NCBI RefSeq assembly: GCF_028890485.2 | Contig: NZ_JARCHV010000001.1 | Location: forward strand, 434,001-498,000 | DNA: 64,000 bases | Reading direction: 5' to 3' | Source: Planococcus sp. SK3692 | GTDB taxonomy: Bacteria; Bacillota; Bacilli; Bacillales_A; Planococcaceae | In this document: positions 55,311-64,000 of the stretch, in pieces | How positions within the stretch are numbered: the first letter of the stretch is position 1 | Layout of the letters: each line of letters begins with the position of its first letter | Translations under genes and position numbers: made by a program | Notes under the pieces: generated by a model | The model's input: only the letters and a program-made list of their open reading frames with translations | What the model was told of the DNA's origin: nothing | Databases searched by the model: none

Positions 55311-57965
55311 TCAACGGAACACTTCTTCGATGTCGCTTTCCGTAATTAGCACCGTTCTCGCTTTGCTACCATTCTGTTCAGAGATGAATCCGTACTCTTC
55401 GATCAGGTCCATCAAACGCGCGGCACGGTTATAGCCGATATGGAATTTCCGCTGCAATAGCGAAGTCGATGCGCTTCCTTGTGACATGATGAAACGACAT
55501 GCTTCCTCGAACAAATCATCCTGTTCGGAAGGCGATTGGCTGCGCTGGATCAATTCCTCTTCTTTGAAAATATAATCGGGTTCGCCTTGTGCACGGACAT
55601 GGGCGATGACTTTTTCGATTTCATCATCCGTTACAAATGTTCCTTGCAAGCGGTTTGGGGCGGACATGCCGTTTCCTAAATACAGCATATCGCCTCGCCC
55701 AAGCAAACGCTCTGCCCCTTGAGTGTCCAAAATCGTCCGGCTGTCGACTTGAGACGAGACAGAAAAGGCGATGCGCGTCGGAATATTGGATTTGATCAAG
55801 CCGGTAATGACATCCACCGATGGGCGCTGCGTGGCGATCACTAAATGGATTCCACAAGCGCGCGCTTTTTGGGCAATGCGGCAAATGGAGTCTTCTACAT
55901 CTGAAGGCGACATCATCATCAAATCGGCCAGTTCGTCGATGACGATCAGGATATAAGGCAGATGCTGTGCCGGCTGTCCTTTGTCATCGACCATTTTATT
56001 GTAACGATCCAAATCGCGGACCCCTGTATGGGCAAACAATTGATAACGGCGTTCCATTTCTTCCACTGCCCATTTCAAGGATGCAGTCGCTGCTTTGACG
56101 TCCGTAATGACCGGGCTGATCAAATGCGGAATATGGTTATACGGTGCCAGTTCGACCATTTTCGGGTCGATCAACAGCATTTTCAAATCGCGCGGTGATG
56201 ACTGGTACAGCAGGCTGATGAGCAGCGAGTTGATGCATACGCTTTTCCCTGACCCTGTTGCGCCCGCGATCAAGCCATGTGGCATTTTGCGTAAATCAAG
56301 CGTAACCGGTTTTCCAGCAAGGTCGAGGCCGAGAGCCGCTTCAAGCGGTGAATCCGATGCCTTGAAGTTTGGGCTCCCGATGACTTCCGATAAGCGCACT
56401 GCACGGCTTTGGCGGTTCGGGATTTCGATTCCTATGGAGCTCTTTCCGGGAATAGGCGCCTGAATGCGGATATCTCGTGCCGCAAGCGCCAATTTCAAGT
56501 CGTCGGCCAAGTTGCGAATTTTGCTTACTTTTATTCCCTGCGCTACACGCAGCTCAAAGCGGGTGACGGCTGGTCCTTGAACCGTGCCGACAATCTCCGC
56601 CTTGATCTGGAAATGGGACAAAGCCTCTACAAGGCGCTCGCCTTGTTCTCCCATCCACGTTTCATCTTTTAAATCATTCTCAGGCTCAAGAAGATACTCA
56701 TGCCCTGGCAATTGGTAGCCAGCATAGCTTTTTTCATCACAATCTGCTGGTTTAGCTGCGGTTTCCTCTATTAATGCCGTTTTTTTTTCCGCTGTCGGTG
56801 TTTGCGGCTGTTTCGGCAGACGCTCTTTATCCGATTTCAGCATTAACACATTGAATGGCACGGTTCGTTCTTTTTTTCCCATGTCCTGTGTTTTCGCTTG
56901 CGGCAATACCGGTTTCGGCTCCGGGCTATGTATAGGATCTTCACTTTTAGTTTCTGGCTGCGGGCTTTGCGGCGTTTCTGCAAGGGTTTCTGTTTCCATT
57001 ACAGGCTGTTCGGCAAATGTCGGCGACCCGCCTTTACCCGTATCGTCCCCCTGAATTTCCTCGTACACTTCAGCACTGTCTGCCTCCGCCACTTCTTTCG
57101 ATGGCTGTTGTTGATCAGTTGTGCGGTAAACGGTCACTTCCGCTTGTTCAGGTTGTTCTTCAGGTTGTTGGTGAGACAATTTTTCAGGCGATTGTTCAGT
57201 TTTTTGGTTTTTTGGCAATAAGTCCTGGAGGCTGCGATCTGCCCATTCATACTGGGGTTCAGGTTTTTTTTCCGGTTGCTGATCTTCTGCCGCTTCTGCT
57301 TTTTCAAATGTTGTTTCACTGATAGCTGCAGTTTCTGGAGCTTGCTCATTCCGTTCTACAGGCTTATATACCGTTGTTTCCATAGTGGAACGCGGTTTTT
57401 TTGACTGCGGCAACCGGTCGTCGCTTTTTTTGTACAATTCTTGCAGGCTGCGCTGCGACCAATCGTTTTTGCGTTCAAGCTCTGCTTTCTTTTTCGCTTC
57501 CTGTTCCAATAATTCATCGATTGGCGTCGGACGGTCTGTAAATCCGTGCACCGGAGAGGCAACACGCGTCGGCTGGAAGCGTCGCGTCGTATTGCCCGGA
57601 AGGTCAAGACCTTGCGCTTCAGGCGTTTTGGGCACATGTGGACGCTTTTTCTTGGCGCGCCCTGTATTCGGTTTCGGTAATTTACCACTCGGTTCCAAGG
57701 CATCGAGTTCGTATGCTTTTTCTTCCGTCTCTTTTAAAGGCGCATCAAAGCGCGGTTTTTCTTCCCGCCGCTCAGGTTTGCGGTTCTCTACAGGCAAGCC
57801 TTTCGCTTCTTCATCCGAGATAAGTGGAAAACGGAATGGTGCGGGCTTGCTATCCTGTGGTTTCGGCTCGACATGCTGTGGTTCTTCACTGCGGACGTAC
57901 GGCTTTTCTTCTGTTTCCGTGTCTTCTGAGAACATTTTATTCCACATATTTTTCATCCAGCTCAT
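55311..57965 (-). CDS. sftA: DNA translocase SftA (soluble FtsK/SpoIIIE family)
   Basis: An 884-residue DNA pump that clears DNA from the closing septum. It has no membrane segments, unlike SpoIIIE, and starts MSWMKNMWNKMF. Residues ~15-400 are a long, Pro/Glu/Gln-rich, low-complexity linker. The FtsK motor has Walker A GATGSGKSVCINSLL (~568), Walker B ILIVIDELADLMM (~672) and ATQRPSVDVITG; the C-terminal gamma winged helix (~815-884) should read oriented DNA motifs. The ATG at 57965 follows GAAGGTG, inside the end of ytpR. Co-directional with ytpR and ytpQ. Confidence 0.94.
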   Translation of the reverse strand: MSWMKNMWNKMFSEDTETEEKPYVRSEEPQHVEPKPQDSKPAPFRFPLISDEEAKGLPVENRKPERREEKPRFDAPLKETEEKAYELDALEPSGKLPKPNTGRAKKKRPHVPKTPEAQGLDLPGNTTRRFQPTRVASPVHGFTDRPTPIDELLEQEAKKKAELERKNDWSQRSLQELYKKSDDRLPQSKKPRSTMETTVYKPVERNEQAPETAAISETTFEKAEAAEDQQPEKKPEPQYEWADRSLQDLLPKNQKTEQSPEKLSHQQPEEQPEQAEVTVYRTTDQQQPSKEVAEADSAEVYEEIQGDDTGKGGSPTFAEQPVMETETLAETPQSPQPETKSEDPIHSPEPKPVLPQAKTQDMGKKERTVPFNVLMLKSDKERLPKQPQTPTAEKKTALIEETAAKPADCDEKSYAGYQLPGHEYLLEPENDLKDETWMGEQGERLVEALSHFQIKAEIVGTVQGPAVTRFELRVAQGIKVSKIRNLADDLKLALAARDIRIQAPIPGKSSIGIEIPNRQSRAVRLSEVIGSPNFKASDSPLEAALGLDLAGKPVTLDLRKMPHGLIAGATGSGKSVCINSLLISLLYQSSPRDLKMLLIDPKMVELAPYNHIPHLISPVITDVKAATASLKWAVEEMERRYQLFAHTGVRDLDRYNKMVDDKGQPAQHLPYILIVIDELADLMMMSPSDVEDSICRIAQKARACGIHLVIATQRPSVDVITGLIKSNIPTRIAFSVSSQVDSRTILDTQGAERLLGRGDMLYLGNGMSAPNRLQGTFVTDDEIEKVIAHVRAQGEPDYIFKEEELIQRSQSPSEQDDLFEEACRFIMSQGSASTSLLQRKFHIGYNRAARLMDLIEEYGFISEQNGSKARTVLITESDIEEVFR

Positions 57966-57967
57966 CG

Positions 57968-58576
57968 TTACACCTTCATTTCAAATGGAGATCCTGTTTG
58001 CGCATCTTCCGGCAATACCAAAATTCCTTTTTCCGCCGGTGCATCCGGCAAGTCCAATTCTTTCGCTGAGCAGATCATGCCGCTTGAAGCGACGCCGCGC
58101 AGCTCCGCATCACGGATGACCATACCTGAAGGCATGACCGCTCCCACTTTAGCGACAACTACTTTCTGGCCCGCTTCCACGTTCGGCGCGCCACAAACGA
58201 TCTGCAAAGTTTCTTCGCCGACTGCCACTTGGCATACATTTAATTTGTCAGCATTTGGGTGCTTGTCTTTCGATTCCACATAGCCGACGACAAATTTCGG
58301 CGTCAAGTCGACTTCCAATGTATACGAGACACCGTTTTTCTCCAATGCATTTTGAAGCGCTGTTACCAATGCTTCCGTCACTTCGACAGGCTGTCCTTCT
58401 GGCAAATCTGTATAATTGCTTGCTTGGAACAAGTTGAAACCAGCAATTTCCTGCTGGTCATTTTTGATCAAGGTGACGTCCCCAAATTGTGCCGTATGGA
58501 TTTTTTCCGGCTTTTCCAATGTCAATTGGACGAGCAGCACATCGCCGACGCCTTGTTTATTATAGAATGCATTCAT
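57968..58576 (-). CDS. ytpR: YtpR, tRNA-binding-domain protein
   Basis: A 202-residue protein. Residues ~1-85 are a DUF4479-type domain (MNAFYNKQGVGDVLLVQL). Residues ~90-200 are an EMAP/Arc1p-like tRNA-binding OB fold with VVGYVESKDKHPNADKLNVCQV, QIVCGAPNVEAGQKVVVAKVGA and LRGVASSGMICSAKEL, the same fold as the N-terminal domain of PheT. It may bind tRNA; no catalytic domain is present. The ATG at 58576 overlaps the ytpQ stop (ATGA). It is followed by sftA after 2 bases. Confidence 0.92.
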   Translation of the reverse strand: MNAFYNKQGVGDVLLVQLTLEKPEKIHTAQFGDVTLIKNDQQEIAGFNLFQASNYTDLPEGQPVEVTEALVTALQNALEKNGVSYTLEVDLTPKFVVGYVESKDKHPNADKLNVCQVAVGEETLQIVCGAPNVEAGQKVVVAKVGAVMPSGMVIRDAELRGVASSGMICSAKELDLPDAPAEKGILVLPEDAQTGSPFEMKV

Positions 58577-59388
58577 TTTTTATCGTTCTCCTTCTCGGGT
58601 CTGTTTTTCGCTAAGATGAATATCGGTTCAAGTGTCTCATTTTCATAGACGAATGATAAGGACGTAATCGGCACTTTGCCATTCGTAAAGAAATGCATCG
58701 CCATCTGGGCCAGCACATCATACCCGGTCTCGTTGCGGATATCTCCGATGATTAGGACGTCCTGATGAGGAACTGAGACCGTCATGTCTCCTTGCACTTT
58801 CTTTTTCATGTCTTTTAAAAATGTTTCATTCAAGATGCGTGTCGCATCATAGCCATCATTTTCATTCAGGAAATAGAAGACATTCCCTGCCACATTGTCT
58901 TCTTTGACAGCCGTCTTCAGTTTTTTCACTTGGAATTTGGCGATTTCCTGCACTTGATCGGCTGTCAGCGCTAAGCTTTCCAACACTTTTTCATCAATCA
59001 GCCGGTAAGTCGTGCCGGCATCGAGTGCGTAATAAATACGTGTCTCTGCAGTATGAGGGGCCGTCAGAAAACGATGGCCTTCTCGCGATTCTTCCGGAAA
59101 CGATGTGGAACGGATGACCGGGTAAATATGCTGTTCGCTTGGCAGTTCTCCCGCTGACTCGCGTTCCATCGCCTGGAAAGTTTCGGAAATCGTATAGGCG
59201 ATTTCTTCGATTGCTGAATCGCCTTTTGTTTCAAAACGATTGATTACTTGCGGCAAGGAAATGGTCATGCCTTTTCCCAGCTGTTTATGCCTAACATTTG
59301 CGATATCTTTTTGGCGGTCCAATGTCCAGCTCAACTGGTCATTTGCAACCCGCTCTTTCAGTATAGTAAATAACTCAGCGGATTTCAT
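58573..59388 (-). CDS. ytpQ: YtpQ, DUF1444 protein
   Basis: A 271-residue protein of the DUF1444 family (B. subtilis YtpQ is 269). No catalytic motif is recognised; YPVIRSTSFP and YYALDAGTTYRLIDEKVLE are conserved-looking. The ATG at 59388 (MKSAELFTILKERV) follows AGGAGG; the frame stays open for 87 codons upstream over ytpP but that part has no ribosome site and unusual composition. It overlaps ytpR by ATGA and follows ytpP after 64 bases. Confidence 0.9.
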   Translation of the reverse strand: MKSAELFTILKERVANDQLSWTLDRQKDIANVRHKQLGKGMTISLPQVINRFETKGDSAIEEIAYTISETFQAMERESAGELPSEQHIYPVIRSTSFPEESREGHRFLTAPHTAETRIYYALDAGTTYRLIDEKVLESLALTADQVQEIAKFQVKKLKTAVKEDNVAGNVFYFLNENDGYDATRILNETFLKDMKKKVQGDMTVSVPHQDVLIIGDIRNETGYDVLAQMAMHFFTNGKVPITSLSFVYENETLEPIFILAKNRPEKENDKK

Positions 59389-59452
59389 TCCTAATTTCCT
59401 CCTTTTCACAAACAAACGGTTCATCCTGCACACAGGAGAACCGTTTTCCCTT

Positions 59453-59770
59453 TTATTTCGACAGGTTGGAGATAAACGATTCAATTTCCTCCTGCGTTTT
59501 GCGGTCGCGGCTGACGAAGCGCCCTTGCTCTTCGCCTTCCCGGAATCCGAGGAAGCTCGGGATTCCGTAGATATCTTTTTCGATGCATAGGTCGATGAAT
59601 TCGTCCCGGTCAACCGAGACAAAAGAATAGTCACTGAATTTCTTTTCAATATCGGGCATGATCGGATCGATCACCCGGCAATCGGGGCACCATCCGGCTG
59701 TAAACATGAAGACAACGTTCTCTGAGTTTGCCAATTGCGTAAATTGCTGGACTGACTGCAATTTTTCCAT
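59453..59770 (-). CDS. ytpP: YtpP, thioredoxin-like protein
   Basis: A 105-residue single-domain thioredoxin-like protein (B. subtilis YtpP is 107). The active site is FTAGWCPDCRVIDP (~27-36), a WCPDC variant of WCGPC, and the cis-Pro loop is IYGIPSFLGFREG. It probably reduces disulfides in the cytoplasm. The ATG at 59770 follows GAGGAG; longer readings overlap the lipoprotein gene upstream, which ends 5 bases before. Confidence 0.92.
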   Translation of the reverse strand: MEKLQSVQQFTQLANSENVVFMFTAGWCPDCRVIDPIMPDIEKKFSDYSFVSVDRDEFIDLCIEKDIYGIPSFLGFREGEEQGRFVSRDRKTQEEIESFISNLSK

Positions 59771-59775
59771 TTCAT

Positions 59776-60294
59776 TCACTCCTCTTGTGCCGCTTCGATG
59801 GAACGGGCAGTTTCCATCATCCATCCCATTTGGTTTCGAAGTGCGGCCTGCTCTGTAATTGTTGAAAGTTTCGCGCCTCCGGAACTGACCACTAACTCAT
59901 AGCGGTCCTCTGCAATCGTTCGGACCGTAACGAACCCAAAACGGCCATGCTGGCTGAATTTCTCATCAGCAAGCCACGCCTCATCCGGATTCGCTTTTTG
60001 CAGATCATAGAAGAACGTGCTGTCCGATGCTTCGTTTGGATTGAGGAACAACTCAAACGCTTGGCTGCCGCGGGTGATCAACACATGATGATCGTCTGAA
60101 GGCTGTTCTATTTCATAGCCTCCAGGAACATAGAGCTCCGTTTCGCCAGCCGTTTCGTTTGGTTCCGGCGCATCCTCTTCAAATGCCGTTCTGGCGCTTG
60201 ATACGCCCTCCACCAGATCATCCTCAGGACTGACGCAGCCGGCGAGAATCAAGACTGACGAAAACAACATCATTTGTAGACCCATTCGAAGCAC
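59776..60294 (-). CDS. Lipoprotein of unknown function
   Basis: A 172-residue exported protein. The N-terminal signal has hydrophobic core MMLFSSVLILAGC, and the lipobox LAGC puts the lipidated Cys at ~20. After an acidic linker (~25-55), residues ~60-172 look like one small globular domain with HHVLITRGSQAFELFLNP and RFGFVTVRTIAEDRYELVVSSGGAK. No family was recognised. The GTG at 60294 has GAGGGGG 7 bases upstream; an ATG at 60330 gives a signal with an unusual charged extension. It lies immediately before ytpP. Confidence 0.82.
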   Translation of the reverse strand: MLRMGLQMMLFSSVLILAGCVSPEDDLVEGVSSARTAFEEDAPEPNETAGETELYVPGGYEIEQPSDDHHVLITRGSQAFELFLNPNEASDSTFFYDLQKANPDEAWLADEKFSQHGRFGFVTVRTIAEDRYELVVSSGGAKLSTITEQAALRNQMGWMMETARSIEAAQEE

Positions 60295-60417
60295 AGCATT
60301 TCCCCCTCTTTTTCTCCATCGGCTGCCCATTTCTTGAATAAAACAGCCGGGCTTGGTTGATTGATTGAGCTTTTCTTTTCTAGCTACATTTTAAAGATGT
60401 TTAGGGGCACATGCAAC

Positions 60418-60927
60418 TTAATCGACGTTTGCCTGCCATTGCCCGAACAATAAAACGATGATTTGGGAAAACATTTCGACACGGTTCATCTTGCCGGCAG
60501 TCAAAATACCGATCGCCCCTTTATGATGGCGGATCCCCGTTTCCTGTGCGTAGCGGTCCATAACAGGGCCCAGCTCTTCGCCAGCTCGCAACAGCGTAGC
60601 GATTTCTGCAGGCAACGGCACTTGCGCACCTCCTGCAACATAAACGGCTCCACTCGATGTGACGAGGGCTCCCCAATTACACAGATACAATGTCCCGTCG
60701 AGTTCAAAGACACCGCCTTCCAATCCGATTGCTGCGTCGCAATCAGCAAGTACATAATGCGCACGGTTGATCGCTCCCGCTTTCGTTTCTTCAATGGAAA
60801 AAGGCTGTGCTGAAACACCTGATTGTGCTTCCTGATGATTGATTTCTGCCTGAACGCCCAATTTCTCAAGAGCTGAGGCGACTGCCCCGGTTTTAGCTGG
60901 ATTGGTTGATGCTACACATAATTTCAT
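60418..60927 (-). CDS. DUF84 inosine/xanthosine triphosphatase-like NTPase
   Basis: A 169-residue protein of the YjjX/DUF84 family, which hydrolyses non-canonical purine nucleotides. VASTNPAKTGAVASAL at the N-terminus is the ITPase-fold nucleotide strand; FSIEETKAGAINRA and CDAAIGLEGGVFE, with HHKGAIGILTAGKMNR near the end, are family segments. The ATG at 60927 follows GAGGAAATT. It lies between the lipoprotein and ytoP, with a terminator before it. Confidence 0.85.
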   Translation of the reverse strand: MKLCVASTNPAKTGAVASALEKLGVQAEINHQEAQSGVSAQPFSIEETKAGAINRAHYVLADCDAAIGLEGGVFELDGTLYLCNWGALVTSSGAVYVAGGAQVPLPAEIATLLRAGEELGPVMDRYAQETGIRHHKGAIGILTAGKMNRVEMFSQIIVLLFGQWQANVD

Positions 60928-60984
60928 AATTTCCTCGCCTTTCTATTACGTCAAATCTTCAAATCTTCATTTCCAATCAGATGA

Positions 60985-61006
60985 AAAGCGGCCCAAGGGC
61001 CGCTTT
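60985..61006 (-). terminator. Terminator after ytoP
   Basis: A perfect 10-bp stem (60985-60994 with 60997-61006) with a tight centre and TTTT on the minus strand, 3 bases after the ytoP stop. Confidence 0.75.
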
Positions 61007-61009
61007 ATG

Positions 61010-62083
61010 TCAGACGTTTTGTTTGATTGTGTCAATCGTCGATTGGTCTGTTGCCTTCACCAGTTTCACGAGAAGCTCTTTCGCCGCTGCGTAATCGTCT
61101 GTATGGATGACCGAAGCGGAAGTGTGGATATAGCGTGAGCAGATGCCGATGACAGAACTCGGGATTCCGTCGTTGGCGATATGGACTTTCCCGGCATCGG
61201 TCCCGCCTTGAGAAACAAAATACTGATAAGGGATGTTGTGTGTTTCGGCTGTATCCAAAATGAATTCACGCATGCCGCGGTGGGTGACCATCGTACGGTC
61301 GAGGATACGCAAAAGCGCTCCTTTTCCTAATTGGCCGAATTCGTTCTTGTCCCCTGTCGCATCGTTTGCCGGGCTTGCGTCCAACGCATAGAAAATATCC
61401 GGTTGGATCAAATTAGCTGCCGTCTGCGCACCGCGAAGGCCCACTTCTTCCATGACCGTCGCACCCGAAAACAACTGGTTTGGCAAAGACTCACCTTGCA
61501 ATTCTTTCAGCAATTCAATCGATAAGCCACAGCCATAACGGTTGTCCCAAGCTTTAGCCATGATTTTCTTGTCATTGGCCATCGGCGTGAACGGGCTGAA
61601 TGGGACGATTTGCTGTCCAGGACGTACGCCCATCGACAGCGCGTCCTCTTTATCATCCGCACCGATATCGATCAACATGTTCTTGATGTCCATCGGTTTT
61701 TGGCGTGTCGCCTCATCGAGCAAATGCGGCGGGATCGACCCGACGACACCTGGAACGATGTGGTCTCCTGCAACGACGTCCACTCGCATAGCCAACATGA
61801 CTTGGTTCCACCAGCCGCCGAGTGGCTGAAAGCGCAGCATGCCGTTATCGGTGATTTGCGTGACCATGAATCCGACTTCGTCCATATGGCCTGCCACCAT
61901 GACACGCGGCCCATCTTGTGCGCCTTTTTTTACGCCGAATATGCTTCCGAGATTGTCCGAGATAATCTCGTCCGAATATTTTTCAAGCTCGCTGCGCATG
62001 AACTTGCGCACGGCGTGTTCATTGCCGGGTGCTCCCGGAAGCTCGGTTAAGGTTTTAAACATCGCTCTTGTATCTTGGTTCAT
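61010..62083 (-). CDS. ytoP: M42-family glutamyl aminopeptidase/endoglucanase (YtoP)
   Basis: A 357-residue dinuclear metallo-aminopeptidase, probably a large tetrahedral cytosolic assembly like other M42 enzymes. Metal and catalytic residues are seen: [11 protein letters not shown] (His), [10 protein letters not shown] (Asp), [11 protein letters not shown] (general-base Glu, metal Glu), [12 protein letters not shown] (Asp), and [12 protein letters not shown] (His). The ATG at 62083 follows AAGGGGGAA. Divergent from ytzB. Place between ytpP and ytnP matches B. subtilis. Confidence 0.93.
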   Translation of the reverse strand: MNQDTRAMFKTLTELPGAPGNEHAVRKFMRSELEKYSDEIISDNLGSIFGVKKGAQDGPRVMVAGHMDEVGFMVTQITDNGMLRFQPLGGWWNQVMLAMRVDVVAGDHIVPGVVGSIPPHLLDEATRQKPMDIKNMLIDIGADDKEDALSMGVRPGQQIVPFSPFTPMANDKKIMAKAWDNRYGCGLSIELLKELQGESLPNQLFSGATVMEEVGLRGAQTAANLIQPDIFYALDASPANDATGDKNEFGQLGKGALLRILDRTMVTHRGMREFILDTAETHNIPYQYFVSQGGTDAGKVHIANDGIPSSVIGICSRYIHTSASVIHTDDYAAAKELLVKLVKATDQSTIDTIKQNV

Positions 62084-62200
62084 ATGAATTCCCCCTTGAT
62101 AAGTTATATATGTGCATCCTTTATCAGTTTAGAGCTTTTTCCTTGTGAATGCCAGTTCAGGTAATTCGATTAACGAAATATTTTGATTGCTTGCCGTTCG

Positions 62201-62231
62201 TTGCGTGTATTTTTTCGCTTTGTGGTACAAT
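62201..62231 (+). promoter_or_regulatory. ytzB promoter
   Basis: TTGCGT (62201-62206), 19 bases, and TACAAT (62226-62231), with TGG before it as an extended -10 (TGGTACAAT). Start would be about 20 bases before the ytzB start codon. Confidence 0.5.
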
Positions 62232-62258
62232 TTAGCCAGAATGCAAAGGAGGGTTTTC

Positions 62259-62573
62259 ATGAAAAATCGTGATTTGCTCATTGGGTTTGCTGCCGGCGCA
62301 GCCGCAGCTTATATCGCAAAAGAAGTGTACGAAAACAAACAGACGCTCTACCCAGCCGATGATGTGTTGAAGAAGGTTAAGCAGTCTTTCAAAGAGGAAG
62401 GGCCGATCGACGGCTCATGGATCTTTATGAAAACCGAGCCTTATAACCAGCATGCGGTCAAAACCGAAGTGTATAAAGGCGGCATCACGCGTCATCGTGA
62501 CGATGAACTCGAGCAATACGAGTTTCTCGCTGATGCCTATACAGGCGCCGTCCTGGAAGTCACCAAATCATAA
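62259..62573 (+). CDS. ytzB: Small PepSY-like protein (YtzB-like)
   Basis: A 104-residue protein. Residues ~5-22 (LLIGFAAGAAAAYIAKEV) form a hydrophobic anchor or uncleaved signal. The rest resembles one PepSY unit: PADDVLKKVKQSFKEEGPIDGSWIFM, then LEQYEFLADAYTGAVLEVTKS. The size and place between ytoP and ytnP fit B. subtilis YtzB. The ATG at 62259 follows AAGGAGGG. Function unknown; PepSY domains often inhibit or chaperone peptidases, and the divergent ytoP encodes a peptidase. Confidence 0.82.
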   Translation: MKNRDLLIGFAAGAAAAYIAKEVYENKQTLYPADDVLKKVKQSFKEEGPIDGSWIFMKTEPYNQHAVKTEVYKGGITRHRDDELEQYEFLADAYTGAVLEVTKS

Positions 62574-62586
62574 TAGCGGCCAAATC

Positions 62587-62619
62587 AAAACGCCCTGCGG
62601 CTAATGCGCAGGGCGTTTT
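62587..62619. terminator. Bidirectional terminator between ytzB and ytnP
   Basis: A perfect 13-bp stem (62587-62599 with 62607-62619), 7-base loop, outer A/T runs. Convergent genes on both sides. Confidence 0.9.
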
Positions 62620-62624
62620 GGCGT

Positions 62625-63482
62625 CTATTCGAATACTTTTTCTTTGCGTTCTAATGCATCGACAACTTCTTTTCCGTCTTCGTTCCACTTGATAAGGCGG
62701 TAAAACGCGTCATGGTAAAAGCTGAAATAGAAATTGCCAGGCAGCGCTTCTTTCATCAGCTTGTCCTTCGCATAAATCGAGTCCATCGGGTAATCGTCAA
62801 ACGCCAATACCCATAATGGATTTTGATGGGCATGGGTCGGCATGATGTCACCCATATGGAGAATCGTCTCCCCGTTCTGCTCAAGCTTGATGACGCTATG
62901 GCCGTTCGAATGGCCTCCCGTATGAATCATGGTGATTGCATCGAAAACCGTCATTTTGTCGGTAAAGGTTTCGACCTGTCCAGTGATCGGTTCCCAATTT
63001 TCTTTCCAATACGTATTGCGTGAGCGAATGTTCGGGTTTTGCATTTCTTCCCATTCCACAGCCGATACGTAAATTTTTGCGTTCGGGAACGCAGACACGT
63101 ACGCCTCGCCCTGCTTTTTCGTCAGGCCTGCTGCGTGATCACCGTGAAGATGTGTCATCAAAACCGTGTCGATATCTTGTGCAGACAAGCCAAGCTCTTC
63201 CAACTGCTCTTCTACACGTGATTCCGAGGAAACGCCCAGATTGCGCTTTTGGCGATCGGTCAATTTGCCATTGCCGAGGCCGCTGTCGACGAGAATATTA
63301 TGCCCATCGAACTGTACCAAAATCGGATGTGTCGGCAATTCAATCTGGTTCTGCTCATTTGCAGGATAGCGTTTCGACCACACCACTTTCGGGACGACGC
63401 CGAACATCGTGCCTCCGTCGAGCCAAGTCGTCCCCCCATCAAGCCAAGTTAATAACATGTCGTGAAATTGAAATTTCTGCAT
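62625..63482 (-). CDS. ytnP: YtnP-like metallo-beta-lactamase-fold lactonase
   Basis: A 285-residue MBL-fold hydrolase with zinc ligands [11 protein letters not shown] (HxHxDH, ~112-117), [11 protein letters not shown] (His) and [14 protein letters not shown] (Asp, His). The N-terminal [20 protein letters not shown] matches YtnP, reported to act as a quorum-quenching lactonase in B. subtilis. The ATG at 63482 follows AAGGGGGAG. It lies just downstream of trmB (25 bases), as in Bacillus, and may be co-transcribed. Confidence 0.9.
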   Translation of the reverse strand: MQKFQFHDMLLTWLDGGTTWLDGGTMFGVVPKVVWSKRYPANEQNQIELPTHPILVQFDGHNILVDSGLGNGKLTDRQKRNLGVSSESRVEEQLEELGLSAQDIDTVLMTHLHGDHAAGLTKKQGEAYVSAFPNAKIYVSAVEWEEMQNPNIRSRNTYWKENWEPITGQVETFTDKMTVFDAITMIHTGGHSNGHSVIKLEQNGETILHMGDIMPTHAHQNPLWVLAFDDYPMDSIYAKDKLMKEALPGNFYFSFYHDAFYRLIKWNEDGKEVVDALERKEKVFE

Positions 63483-63507
63483 ACAAACTCCCCCTTATGA
63501 GTTGATG

Positions 63508-64000
63508 TTACGCCTGGAATTTCGCCTCCAGCCGGTAGATCGGCTGCCCTTTTTTCAAAAATTTCTCTTCGTATTCCGTCATGATGTTCCATTCCGGTTC
63601 ATTTGCGTGAAGATCCAGCGATACATCCTTCAATAACATACCATATTCGGAAATACTCGTGAGCGAGTATTCAAAAAGACCTCGGTTGTCGGTCTTGAAA
63701 TGAATTTCGCCGTCTTCAGGCAATACGCGCTCATACAACTTCAGGAAACTTTCGTGCGTCAAACGGCGTTTCGCGTGTCGCGTCTTCGGCCAAGGATCCG
63801 AAAAGTTCAAGTAGACGCGATCGATCTCGCCTGCTTCAAAAAAGCTTTCAAGTTCTTGTGCATTTACTTGCAAAAGGCGCAGGTTCGGGATGCCGCCTTC
63901 TGGCTCTAACGCCCCTTGTAGTGCCGTGACGATGACGCTTTCGAACAATTCAATTCCAATGTAATTGATATCCGGGTTGGCTTGAGCCATACCCGTAACG
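63508..64000 (-). CDS. trmB: tRNA (guanine-N7)-methyltransferase TrmB, C-terminal part (cut by window end)
   Basis: About 163 residues are visible; the frame stays open to the window edge, so the N-terminus with the first SAM motif is outside. The visible part begins [17 protein letters not shown], which aligns inside TrmB, so the internal Met is not the true start. [16 protein letters not shown], the signature [23 protein letters not shown], and a C-terminal [19 protein letters not shown] are typical. It methylates G46 in the tRNA variable loop. ytnP follows. Confidence 0.93.
   Translation of the reverse strand, partial: VTGMAQANPDINYIGIELFESVIVTALQGALEPEGGIPNLRLLQVNAQELESFFEAGEIDRVYLNFSDPWPKTRHAKRRLTHESFLKLYERVLPEDGEIHFKTDNRGLFEYSLTSISEYGMLLKDVSLDLHANEPEWNIMTEYEEKFLKKGQPIYRLEAKFQA

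Noticed and set aside
63416-63450. Apparent tandem duplication [14 protein letters not shown] near the start of YtnP
   Set aside because: The YtnP family naturally has two similar glycine motifs here (LTW-L-x-GG followed by LDGG-x-MFG), and the DNA copies differ at many bases; not a recent duplication.

Overview
The window is ordinary chromosomal DNA from a low-to-moderate G+C Gram-positive bacterium of the order Bacillales. It most likely comes from the Planococcaceae (Planococcus/Planomicrobium-like). The evidence is the long stretches that match the Bacillus subtilis 'yt' region in content and order: phoR-phoP, mdh-icd-citZ, fxsA-pyk-pfkA-accA-accD, dnaE-nrnA-ytpI-ytoI, sppA-yteJ, thiI-nifS-ezrA, tyrS, acsA/acuABC, ccpA-aroA-ytxJHG, murC-sftA-ytpR-ytpQ-ytpP, ytoP-ytzB-ytnP-trmB. 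Shine-Dalgarno sequences are strong throughout, GTG and TTG starts are frequent, and leader RNAs of Firmicutes type are present. The genus is an inference; no rRNA or other marker was used. I saw no insertion sequence, prophage, CRISPR array, tRNA or rRNA gene.

Layout. 1-5.5 kb: the start of phoR, phoP, a MaoC-type dehydratase gene and the TCA block mdh-icd-citZ. citZ has a clear promoter with a catabolite responsive element (cre) against its -35. 5-14 kb: fxsA, pyk, pfkA, accA-accD with a co-transcribed FadR-type regulator that has a perfect palindromic operator upstream, then dnaE. 14-20 kb: nrnA, ytpI, ytoI, ytkL, pepQ-like, ald. 20-24 kb: a universal stress protein gene and an MDR-family oxidoreductase gene ending in one shared hairpin, then a preQ1 riboswitch and queC-queD-queE. 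24-31 kb: yjdM-like, a second usp, ytxK, tpx, yteJ, sppA, rarD-like, an acyl-CoA synthetase gene. 31-36 kb: thiI, nifS-like, ezrA, hisJ, fRMsr. 36-41.9 kb: a methionine gamma-lyase gene with a cre, rpsD behind a long leader, an orphan cytosolic BtuF-like protein, a sigma-B-type stress gene, and tyrS behind a tyrosine T-box. 41.9-50.5 kb: a class A penicillin-binding protein with an FN3-like domain and long acidic tail, acsA divergent from acuABC, ccpA. 50.6-58 kb: aroA, the ytxG-ytxH-ytxJ stress operon with a sigma-B promoter, murC, sftA. 58-64 kb: ytpR, ytpQ, ytpP, an unidentified lipoprotein, a DUF84 NTPase, ytoP, ytzB, ytnP and trmB, which is cut by the window end.

How the genes fit together. 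Much of the window is central carbon metabolism and its control: glycolysis (pfkA, pyk), TCA entry (citZ, icd, mdh), acetate activation (acsA with its acetyltransferase/deacetylase controllers acuA/acuC), fatty-acid initiation (accDA), and CcpA itself. Good cre matches lie at citZ, acsA and the methionine gamma-lyase gene. Other genes serve tRNA and ribosome function (queCDE, thiI, tyrS, trmB, rpsD), the envelope and division (class A PBP, murC, ezrA, sftA), and stress and redox defence (tpx, ytxJ, ytpP, fRMsr, two usp genes, a YflT-type protein).

No clearly new multi-gene system is visible. The observations most worth testing are the FadR-type operator in front of gntR-accD-accA, a DnaE whose PHP metal ligands are all lost, unassigned palindromes or repeats at aroA, ald and the acyl-CoA synthetase gene, a cre at methionine gamma-lyase, the orphan BtuF-like protein and the penicillin-binding protein tail.
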